From Rikenellaceae bacterium (GTDB lineage Bacteria > Bacteroidota > Bacteroidia > Bacteroidales > Rikenellaceae), in assembly GCA_015059925.1 (NCBI GenBank), contig SUZL01000012.1, positions 1 through 64,000 of the forward strand: a DNA stretch of 64,000 nt, given 5' to 3'. The position numbers and the translations under genes were made by a program. The notes beneath the pieces were generated by a model. It saw nothing but the letters and a program-made list of their open reading frames with translations, was not told the origin of the DNA and did not search any database. Positions 54,026 through 64,000 of this stretch are shown here, piece by piece (positions within the stretch are counted from its first letter, which is position 1; each line of letters opens with the position of its first letter).

Positions 54026-55441
54026 ATGGCTATTTCACAACGTCAGATTCAAAAACTGCAACAGACTCTCTCTCCGCAGCAGATCCAGATGATAAAACTG
54101 CTGGAGCTGCCCACGCTGCAATTGGAGCAGCGCGTGAAGCAGGAGATTGAGGAGAACATCGTACTCGAGGAGGATGTACAGCCTCAGGAGGAGGACGAGG
54201 GTACTATCTCGGTCGATGAGTACATCCGCGAGGATGACACGCCGAGCTACAAGAGCCGCATAAACAACTTCTCGAAGGACGAGAAGCAGCGACCGATAAA
54301 CATTACGGAGGGGCGCTCGATGCAGGAGTACCTGATCGAGCAGCTCTCGTTCCGTGAACTCTCGGCCGAGGAGCGTAGCGTGGCGGAGTTCTTGGTGGGG
54401 AGCATCGACGAGGATGGATACCTCAGACGCGATATGGAGTCCATATCGGACGACGTGGCTTTCTCGCTCGGAATAGAGACATCCGTAGAGGAACTGGAGC
54501 GTCTGCTCGGAATAATACACCAGCTGGAGCCCGCAGGAATAGGTGCGCGTAATCTGCAGGAGTGCCTGATGTTGCAGATGAGCCAGCGTCGGGTGGATAC
54601 GCCCGCAAAGCGGCTGGCCAATAGGATCCTCACGTCGCACTTCGACGAGTTTGTCAAGAAACATTACGAGAAGCTCATCGCGCGTCTGGGCGTTACGGAG
54701 GATGAGTTCCGCGATGCCATAGACGAGATCAAGCACCTCTCGCCCAAGCCCGGAAACCTCTATTCGGATGGGGCGTTGGACTCCTCGCCATACATCATTC
54801 CCGATTTTAATATCGACTACCACGACGGGCAGTTCGACCTGTCGCTCAACTCGTTCAACATACCCGAGATTAAGATCAATCGTAGGTATGTGGATATGAT
54901 GCGCGATATGGTCTCGGCCGATGGCACGGTGGCGGAGAAGAACCGCGAGGCGGTGCAGTTTGTCAAGAGCAAGATCGACTCGGCCAAGTGGTTCATATCG
55001 GCAATCAAGCAGCGACACGACACGCTGATGCGAACGATGCAGGAGATACTGTCGTTCCAGCAGGAGTACTTCAAGGATGGCGACAAGAGTAAGCTGCGGC
55101 CAATGATCCTGAAGGATATTGCCGACCGCACGGGGTTGGACGTATCGACCATCTCGCGCGTGGTGAATAGCAAATATGCGCAGACGCACTTCGGCATCAT
55201 TCTGCTCAAGTCGCTCTTCTCGGAGGCGATGCAGACCGAGAGTGGCGAGGTGGTGTCGAGCTACGAGATAAAGAACATCTTGCAGCGTTGCATCGACGAG
55301 GAGGATAAGCGCCATCCGCTCACGGACGAGACGCTGATGAACATCCTCAATGCGAAGGGTTACTGCATAGCGCGCCGAACGGTGGCCAAGTACCGCGAGA
55401 TGTTGGATATTCCGGTGGCGAGATTGCGCAAGCAGATTTAA
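54026..55441 (+). CDS. rpoN: RNA polymerase sigma-54 factor
   Basis: The 471-aa protein has the Gln-rich activator-interacting N-terminus (about residues 1-50), the core-binding domain and the C-terminal RpoN box ARRTVAKYRE (about residues 450-459). It directs RNA polymerase to -24/-12 promoters that need an enhancer-binding protein. No full consensus promoter precedes it; it may rely on read-through or an unusual promoter in the repeat-rich leader. Confidence 0.97.
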   Translation: MAISQRQIQKLQQTLSPQQIQMIKLLELPTLQLEQRVKQEIEENIVLEEDVQPQEEDEGTISVDEYIREDDTPSYKSRINNFSKDEKQRPINITEGRSMQEYLIEQLSFRELSAEERSVAEFLVGSIDEDGYLRRDMESISDDVAFSLGIETSVEELERLLGIIHQLEPAGIGARNLQECLMLQMSQRRVDTPAKRLANRILTSHFDEFVKKHYEKLIARLGVTEDEFRDAIDEIKHLSPKPGNLYSDGALDSSPYIIPDFNIDYHDGQFDLSLNSFNIPEIKINRRYVDMMRDMVSADGTVAEKNREAVQFVKSKIDSAKWFISAIKQRHDTLMRTMQEILSFQQEYFKDGDKSKLRPMILKDIADRTGLDVSTISRVVNSKYAQTHFGIILLKSLFSEAMQTESGEVVSSYEIKNILQRCIDEEDKRHPLTDETLMNILNAKGYCIARRTVAKYREMLDIPVARLRKQI

Positions 55442-55510
55442 GCGGTTTTAAGCCGATTGTGAGGATAGAGTTTTAGGTGGTCGGAGGGCCTTTTTGAGAG
55501 ATAGAAGACG

Positions 55511-56116
55511 ATGAAGCGAGTAGCGAAGATATTTTCGATGGTGTTACACCCATTTTTCGTGCCCATATATGTGGTTGCGCTGATGCTATTTCTCAATACC
55601 ATATATTTATATTATCCGATGCGGCTGAAGGTCTATCTGATCTGGGTGGTGGCGCTCTACTCGACCGTGTTGCCGATGCTCACCGTTGCGCTGCTGAAGC
55701 GCTTGCAGCGACTGCGCGGGCGGGAGGTTCCGCAGCGATACAGGATGGCGCTGGTGATGGTGGTATCGACGATATGTTATCTGCTCTGCGCGATGACGAT
55801 GATGAAGGCCCCCTCGCTGGTGATGTTCCGCAAGATTGCGGTGGCGGCGGCGCTGTGTAACCTCTTCTGCTTGGGAATGTCGCACTTCACGCGCGTGAGT
55901 ACCCACCTGACTGCTATGGGCGCGGCGGTGGCGCTGTTCGTGGTGCTCAACATTGCAGGCGAGCAGGCTATGTTCTGGGTGCTGATTGCGACGCTGCTGG
56001 TGGCCGGTGTGTTGGCCTCGGCGAGGTTGTATATGGGGCGACACCGTAGTTTGCAACTTCTTGTCGGATTTGTCGGAGGGTTTGCGATGGGGGTTATATC
56101 TCTATTGTGGATTTAG
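55511..56116 (+). CDS. Integral membrane protein, PAP2-like
   Basis: The 201-aa protein has about six hydrophobic segments. The C-terminal ASARLYMGRHRS segment resembles the third phosphatase motif of PAP2 enzymes, but the first motif is not clear, so catalysis is doubtful. It lies 69 nt after rpoN and is probably co-transcribed. Confidence 0.7.
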   Translation: MKRVAKIFSMVLHPFFVPIYVVALMLFLNTIYLYYPMRLKVYLIWVVALYSTVLPMLTVALLKRLQRLRGREVPQRYRMALVMVVSTICYLLCAMTMMKAPSLVMFRKIAVAAALCNLFCLGMSHFTRVSTHLTAMGAAVALFVVLNIAGEQAMFWVLIATLLVAGVLASARLYMGRHRSLQLLVGFVGGFAMGVISLLWI

Positions 56117-56136
56117 ATACAATCCCTTCAAATGAT

Positions 56137-56167
56137 AAAGGGTGTCCTTTTCGGGACACCCTTTTTC
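56137..56167. terminator. Bidirectional terminator after the PAP2-like gene and yeiH
   Basis: GGGTGTCC/GGACACCC with a TTTTC loop region, flanked by an A run and a T run. Confidence 0.88.
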
Positions 56168-56186
56168 TGTATCTTCATCCAACTAT

Positions 56187-57425
56187 CTATGCAAGCATCG
56201 GCTTGACAACTCCGAAGAGCAGATAGGCTACGATCAGCGTAACGATAATGTTGAAGCCCTGCGCCGTGAGGAAGGCCCACAGCGGGCGGCGGTTATCCTT
56301 CGAGAAGATGTCGGCAAAGCGGGTCTCCAGACCAACGCAGACGAAGGCGATACTGAACAGCGTGTTGGTAAAGCCCTTGGTGATCTTGCCCACAGCCTTG
56401 GCGCTCTCAACATCCATCAAGAAGCTGAAGACCAGCGATGCGAGAACAAATCCTACGACGAACTTCGGGAAGCGATCCCAGATAACGCCGATGGTGGGCT
56501 TCTCGTCGGTCTGCTTGCCCTGATAGCTCCACATAAGCGAGATGACGAATGCCGCCAGACCGAGCAGTACGTTCTGCGACGACTTGACGATGATGGCCGT
56601 CTGAGCAGCAGCCTCTCCCAGCATTGTGCCCGATGCGGCAACGGCTCCCGTAGTGTCGATCGTACCTCCGAGCCAAGCACCTGCAACCTCCTCGCTAAGG
56701 CCCATAACGCCTGCGAGCCAAGGCATAACGTACATCATCGGGATGGCGCAGACCAGCACGAGCGAGATGATGTAAGAGAGTTTCTTGTTGTCGCCCTTGA
56801 TTACTCCTGCCGTAGCGATAGCGGCCGAGACACCGCAGATCGAAACCGACGAGGCCAGCATCGTGGACATCTCACGATCGACACCCATTCGGCGCGAGAT
56901 GAAAAATGCGAAGTACCATACGGTGAAGACCACGATAAGTGCCTGCGCAAGACCGAATACGCCCGACTTCATAACCTCGCCGAAGAGGATCGTTGAGCCC
57001 AAGCATACGATACCGATCTTGATGTAGAACTCGCTCTGAATGGCGGGCTTGAGCCACTCGGGAACGCGGAAGAGGTTGCTCACGATGAGTCCGAAGATCA
57101 CCGAGAAGAATACCGACTCCAAGCCCCACTCCTTGATGATGGGGATGTTGGCCACCACCTGCGCTCCGAGCGAGAGGGCGAAAATAACCAGCAGCGAGAG
57201 GAATATGCCCACCATCTTGCGCTGCAGAACGGCTTGACACAGATAGGTCAAACCTAAAATTGATGCGAACATCATCAGGGCCTTAAGCCACTCATCGGCC
57301 GAGCCAAGTTCCTTGGGCATCGAGGGCATAGCCGAAGGGAAGAGTGTCGCCAGAAGCAGTACGATAGCGCCTGCATAGACGATTACCCAATCCTCGTTTT
57401 TGAGGGTTGCTAAAAGTTTCTTCAT
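56187..57425 (-). CDS. YeiH family putative sulfate exporter
   Basis: The 412-aa membrane protein has about ten helices and the YeiH/PSE core, with SSVSICGVSAAIA (about residues 201-213) and GTIDTTGAVAA (about residues 249-259). Family members are described as sulfate or thiosulfate exporters, but the substrate is uncertain. It lies 19 nt after the ROK gene, so the two share a transcript. Confidence 0.9.
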   Translation of the reverse strand: MKKLLATLKNEDWVIVYAGAIVLLLATLFPSAMPSMPKELGSADEWLKALMMFASILGLTYLCQAVLQRKMVGIFLSLLVIFALSLGAQVVANIPIIKEWGLESVFFSVIFGLIVSNLFRVPEWLKPAIQSEFYIKIGIVCLGSTILFGEVMKSGVFGLAQALIVVFTVWYFAFFISRRMGVDREMSTMLASSVSICGVSAAIATAGVIKGDNKKLSYIISLVLVCAIPMMYVMPWLAGVMGLSEEVAGAWLGGTIDTTGAVAASGTMLGEAAAQTAIIVKSSQNVLLGLAAFVISLMWSYQGKQTDEKPTIGVIWDRFPKFVVGFVLASLVFSFLMDVESAKAVGKITKGFTNTLFSIAFVCVGLETRFADIFSKDNRRPLWAFLTAQGFNIIVTLIVAYLLFGVVKPMLA

Positions 57426-57444
57426 TTATTTAGTGATTTTTGTT

Positions 57445-58551
57445 TTAATTTCTCTTGTCGATCTCGTTCAGGGCGTAGGCGTAGGCACCCATCGAGATGG
57501 CGGTGCTGGCGCCGATGTGAGAGATCATCACGCCGATGCGCTTCTGCTGATCGTACGTTACAACCTTATCCGAGCCATAGACCTTCAGATCGCGCGATGC
57601 GCCGCGAGCAAACTGCTCGAACTCCTCCGCATTGTCCAGATCATAGACCTTCATCTGCACGCGGTCGAACGCTTCGCCCGAGATGGAGTGCATCTCTGAA
57701 CGCAGCTCCTTCAGCAGAGCGGGCATAATGTACTTCTTGGCTGCCGTGATGCCGCCGCCGATGACAATCACGCCGTCGATGAGCGTTACGGCCGTAGCCA
57801 TAGCGTCGCCCGCAACTTCGCCCAGCGTGGCGAACGCCTTGCGGGCAGCCTCTTGATTGCCCTCGCGCTTGCCCTCGGCAATGTCGAATATATCCTTCGG
57901 CTCAAGTGTGGGATCATCGATGCCCGATGCCTCGCGATAGACACGCTTGACGGCACGAACGGCAACGCCATCCTCGACCATCACCCCGGGCATATGTTTG
58001 TGGCGCAGGCAGAAGGTCTCGATGCACGAGTTATCGCCCGTATGTAGCTCGCCCTTGGTAACAAATCCAAAACCGAAGCCCGTACCGAACGTATAGCCCA
58101 GAAGGGTGTGGTAGCGCTTGGCGCTGCCAAGAGCCTCCAGACGCTCGTTAATCTCGGGTAGAGCGCCCGCCAGAGCCTCGCCATAGGCGTAGAGGTCGGC
58201 GTCGTTGTTGATATAGACGGGGATGCCGAACTTCTCTTCCAAGAAGGGGCCCAGAGCCACTCCGTCGCGGAACGAGGGGAAGTTGGGGAGGTAGAATCCG
58301 CCGACAATACCGTTGGCATAATCGGCCGGACCGGGGAAGGCAAAGCTGATTGCTACGGGCTTGTGGTCGAGCTGTGCGATGACGCGCTCGAAGCCCTCGA
58401 CCATAGTGGCCATACAGCGGTCCAGATCGTCGGCCGACGAGGGGAGCGTGATGGGATCGATGATGAATCGGTTGGCCTGCATAGCACCGAATACGAAGTT
58501 GGTGCCGCCGGCGTCGAGTGTGATGACAGTTCGTTGATCGTCTCTGTACAT
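57445..58551 (-). CDS. ROK family protein
   Basis: The 368-aa protein has the phosphate-binding ITLDAGGTNFVFGA start and the GTGFGFGFV and VIVIGGGITAA motifs. The usual CxCGxxGC zinc site is not present. It is somewhat longer than typical glucokinases. It probably phosphorylates a hexose or N-acetylhexosamine in the cytoplasm. It is first in the transcript with yeiH. Confidence 0.9.
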   Translation of the reverse strand: MYRDDQRTVITLDAGGTNFVFGAMQANRFIIDPITLPSSADDLDRCMATMVEGFERVIAQLDHKPVAISFAFPGPADYANGIVGGFYLPNFPSFRDGVALGPFLEEKFGIPVYINNDADLYAYGEALAGALPEINERLEALGSAKRYHTLLGYTFGTGFGFGFVTKGELHTGDNSCIETFCLRHKHMPGVMVEDGVAVRAVKRVYREASGIDDPTLEPKDIFDIAEGKREGNQEAARKAFATLGEVAGDAMATAVTLIDGVIVIGGGITAAKKYIMPALLKELRSEMHSISGEAFDRVQMKVYDLDNAEEFEQFARGASRDLKVYGSDKVVTYDQQKRIGVMISHIGASTAISMGAYAYALNEIDKRN

Positions 58552-58585
58552 AATATCTTTTTGTCAAATAGTGTTCATAAACATT

Positions 58586-58593
58586 CAAAGATA
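58586..58593 (-). promoter_or_regulatory. Putative -7 box for ROK-yeiH
   Basis: TATCTTTG lies 35 nt upstream of the start. No clear -33 element. Confidence 0.5.
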
Positions 58594-58628
58594 CGCAAAA
58601 ATATGTGAATTTTCCGAAAAAAATTGCT

Positions 58629-58636
58629 TAATTTTG
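58629..58636 (+). promoter_or_regulatory. Putative -7 box for the GDPD-lacZ operon
   Basis: TAATTTTG lies 46 nt upstream of the GDPD start. No clear -33 element. Confidence 0.5.
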
Positions 58637-58681
58637 CCTAATAGAAGCACGCTCGATTTAACACTTCAATAATTTGCATCA

Positions 58682-59632
58682 ATGAAGACAAAATTATTCC
58701 CACTTTCAGCGCTGATTGCAACCCTGTTACTCGTATTTATGGCTGGTTGCAGTGGCAATTCGGCACCCGCTGCCCATAGCGATGAGAATCGCGCAGAGAT
58801 GATTCTTAAGCATCTACACAACCCCGCATCGGATTATGTTATCGTCATCAGCCACCGAGGCGATTGGCGCAACTACCCCGAGAACTCGATCCCCGCAATC
58901 GAGTCGGTGATCGAGATGGGTGCCGATATGGTGGAGATCGATATTGCTATGACCAAGGATAGCGTTCTGGTGCTCTCGCACGACCGCACCATCGACCGTT
59001 GCACGACGGGAAAGGGACGCATAATCGATATGACCTACGACTCGTTGCAGACCTTCGACCTTGAGTCGGCACACGGTGGCCACTTTGGTTACGTTCTGAA
59101 GATTCCCACGCTGCGCGAGGCTCTGCTCGTGTGCAAGGATCGGATTCTGGTCAATATCGACAAGGGGTATGACTATTACGACGAGGTGCTGGCTCTGACA
59201 GAGGAGCTGGGCGTAACGCATCAGGTGCTCATCAAGGGTGGCAAGCCCTTGGCTGAGGTTGAGGCCAAGCTGGCCGAGCACGAGAACAACCTGCTCTATA
59301 TGCCCATCATCACCCCCGCGAATGAGGCGCATAAGCCTATGTTCGAGGAGTTTATCGCCGCAGAGAAGCCGCAGTTGGCATACGAGATCTGCTGGAGCAA
59401 GCTAACGCCCGAGGTGGAGTCGGCAATGGAGCGCGTTCTGAAGAGCGGCTCGAAGCTGTGGGTCAATACGTTGTGGAACTCGCTCAACGGAGGTTTGAGC
59501 GATGACGTGGCGTGGATGACTTCGGCCGATGAGGTTTATGGCAAGCTGGTGGATATGGGAGCGCGAATGATTCAGACCGACCGTCCGGAGTTTATGATCG
59601 AGTATTTGCGTGGGCGTGGTATGCACGATTAA
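58682..59632 (+). CDS. Glycerophosphodiester phosphodiesterase family lipoprotein
   Basis: The 316-aa protein has a lipobox (FMAGC, about residue 23) and the GDPD TIM barrel with SHRGDWRNYPENS (about residues 57-69), DMVEIDI and LSHD as the metal and catalytic residues. It should split glycerophosphodiesters to glycerol 3-phosphate and an alcohol at the membrane. It lies 14 nt before the GH2 beta-galactosidase gene. Confidence 0.92.
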   Translation: MKTKLFPLSALIATLLLVFMAGCSGNSAPAAHSDENRAEMILKHLHNPASDYVIVISHRGDWRNYPENSIPAIESVIEMGADMVEIDIAMTKDSVLVLSHDRTIDRCTTGKGRIIDMTYDSLQTFDLESAHGGHFGYVLKIPTLREALLVCKDRILVNIDKGYDYYDEVLALTEELGVTHQVLIKGGKPLAEVEAKLAEHENNLLYMPIITPANEAHKPMFEEFIAAEKPQLAYEICWSKLTPEVESAMERVLKSGSKLWVNTLWNSLNGGLSDDVAWMTSADEVYGKLVDMGARMIQTDRPEFMIEYLRGRGMHD

Positions 59633-59640
59633 AACAATAA

Positions 59641-62722
<3,082 letters not shown>

Positions 62723-62724
<2 letters not shown>

Positions 62725-62847
62725 AAGTTACCTAAGAAGGTGTTTTCTGCGTTACGCTCACCCTCGAAATCCTCACATACGACAATAGTATGCTGCGGTT
62801 TCTCGGGTTTCGCAAGCCTTGAAAACCCTCTTCTTATGCAACTTTTA
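62723..62847 (+). repeat. 3'-UTR palindromic element, copy D
   Basis: The same core as copies A-C. The outer arms changed on both sides, TAAGAAG against CTTCTTA, with locus-specific flanks AAAAGTT/AACTTTT. The inner stem has CCCTCGAAATCC against GGTTTCTCGGG. Confidence 0.85.
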
Positions 62848-62859
62848 GAAAAAGTAGAA

Positions 62860-62890
62860 GTCTGCGTGCTTATGGTGCGCAGGCTTTTTT
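62860..62890 (+). terminator. Terminator of the GDPD-lacZ operon
   Basis: GTCTGCG/CGCAGGC with one G-T pair is followed by six T. Confidence 0.8.
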
Positions 62891-62907
62891 ATTTAAGGTA
62901 AAAACAC

Positions 62908-62915
62908 TATCTTTG
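62908..62915 (+). promoter_or_regulatory. Putative -7 box for prfC
   Basis: TATCTTTG lies 23 nt before the prfC start. The -33 element is weak. Confidence 0.5.
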
Positions 62916-62938
62916 CAGCCGTTAAAAATGATAAAGAT

Positions 62939-64000
62939 ATGGCGTTAATCGACGAAATCACCAAGCGTAGAACATTTGCAGTCATCGCTCACCCCGATGC
63001 GGGTAAGACAACCCTGACGGAGAAGTTGCTCCTCTTCGGAGGCGCGATTCACGTTGCGGGTGCAGTGAAGAGTAACAAGATCAAGAAGGGTGCGACATCC
63101 GACTTTATGGAGATCGAGCGCCAGCGAGGTATCTCGGTGGCAACGTCGGTGATGGGATTCAACTACCGCGATGTGAAGATCAACATCCTCGACACACCCG
63201 GCCACGAGGATTTCGCCGAGGACACCTACCGCACGCTGACGGCCGTAGATTCGGTGATCATCGTTATCGACGGTGCGAAGGGTGTGGAGGCGCAGACGCG
63301 CAAGTTGATGAATGTCTGCCGTATGCGTTCAACGCCCGTGATGATCTTTATCAACAAGCTGGACCGCCCCTGCAAGGATCCCTTCGATCTGCTGGACGAG
63401 GTGGAGCGCGAGTTGCAGATTCGTGTGCGCCCGCTGGCGTTCCCCATCTCGAGCGGCGACACGTTCAAGGGCGTATATAACATCTACGAGAAGAACCTCT
63501 CGCTCTTTACCACCGACGAGCGTCAGACGGCCGATGCCGAGACGGTCGATTTCAGCGACATAACCTCGCCCGAGCTCGATGGCTACATCACTCAGAAGTA
63601 TGCCACGCAGTTGCGCGAGAATCTCGATCTGGTGGAGGCTGTTTACGACGACTTCGATCGCGAGGCCTATCTGGAGGGTAAGCTCGCACCCGTATTCTTT
63701 GGCTCGGCCGTGAATAACTTTGGCGTGAGAGAGCTTCTGGAGTGCTTTATACGCATCGCTCCCTCGCCCCGACAGGCCACTACGGAGACTCGCAATGTGC
63801 AGCCCGATGAGCCGAAGATGACGGGCTTTGTCTTTAAGATTCACGCCAATATGGACCCCAACCACCGCGACCGCATCGCCTTTATGAAGATATGTTCGGG
63901 TACGTTCGAGCGTAACAAGAACTACCTGCACGTCCGTTCGGGCAAGCAGCTCAAGTTCTCGTCGCCCACAGCATTTATGGCCGAGAAGAAGTCGGTGATC
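62939..64000 (+). CDS. prfC: Peptide chain release factor 3 (5' part; runs past the window)
   Basis: The first 354 codons are present. The GTPase domain has [12 protein letters not shown] (P-loop), DTPGHEDF and NKLDRP motifs, and the region after it continues into domain II ([16 protein letters not shown]). RF3 recycles RF1 and RF2 from the ribosome. The start [20 protein letters not shown] is typical. Confidence 0.95.
   Translation, partial: MALIDEITKRRTFAVIAHPDAGKTTLTEKLLLFGGAIHVAGAVKSNKIKKGATSDFMEIERQRGISVATSVMGFNYRDVKINILDTPGHEDFAEDTYRTLTAVDSVIIVIDGAKGVEAQTRKLMNVCRMRSTPVMIFINKLDRPCKDPFDLLDEVERELQIRVRPLAFPISSGDTFKGVYNIYEKNLSLFTTDERQTADAETVDFSDITSPELDGYITQKYATQLRENLDLVEAVYDDFDREAYLEGKLAPVFFGSAVNNFGVRELLECFIRIAPSPRQATTETRNVQPDEPKMTGFVFKIHANMDPNHRDRIAFMKICSGTFERNKNYLHVRSGKQLKFSSPTAFMAEKKSVI

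Overview
The window looks like chromosome of a GC-rich member of the Bacteroidales, most like Alistipes (Rikenellaceae). I infer this from the gene families (PG0541, DUF4837, DUF4834 and DUF5672 proteins, class II aldolase, many lipoproteins and glycoside hydrolases), from at least fourteen promoters of the Bacteroidetes form TTTG-N19/20-TAnnTTTG, and from the near absence of Shine-Dalgarno sites. The species call is an inference; no 16S gene is present.

Layout. 1-285: 3' end of a tRNA with its terminator and a small G-rich repeat. 285-8534: a secreted protein, a five-gene TetR/TolC/MFP/RND/PG0541 efflux operon read leftward, and efp. 8620-16562: deacetylase-ubiX, a DUF4837 lipoprotein, two glycosyltransferases, then glucosaminidase-LysM, an unknown protein and a DPP-IV-like peptidase. 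16639-25372: a zeta-toxin pair, greA, cls, the yceD-rpmF-plsX operon, gap, and DUF4834-mlaE-mlaF. 25540-36304: purB, a VOC protein, the trpS-ClC-HAD-nucleoside hydrolase operon, nucleosidase-ispE, an acyltransferase, tRNA-Thr(GGT) and eno. 36423-46260: nhaC, a sugar isomerase-like lipoprotein, a tandem-repeat array behind fba, a GH78 rhamnosidase, a membrane protein-XRE pair, and a scarred region with gene fragments, a GH20-like lipoprotein and an AT-rich island. 46260-51344: a leftward envelope operon (GH2-like, rlmH, LTA synthase-like, DUF2156-GNAT). 51531-64000: asnS-SGNH, rpoN-membrane protein, ROK-YeiH, GDPD-LacZ and the 5' part of prfC.

Most genes are housekeeping or envelope and carbohydrate functions. 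The most unusual signal is a family of about 120-nt imperfect palindromes, four full copies and one fragment. Each full copy lies between the stop codon of a rightward gene and its intrinsic terminator, in the same orientation. The long stem is kept by compensatory changes and by locus-specific outer arms that match only each other. This looks like a structured 3'-UTR RNA or a REP/MITE-like DNA element. Other scars are a 219-bp tandem duplication carrying the 3' end of fba with its terminator, and a direct duplication of the 3' end of the DUF2156-GNAT gene that brackets a GH20-like gene and foreign-looking DNA.
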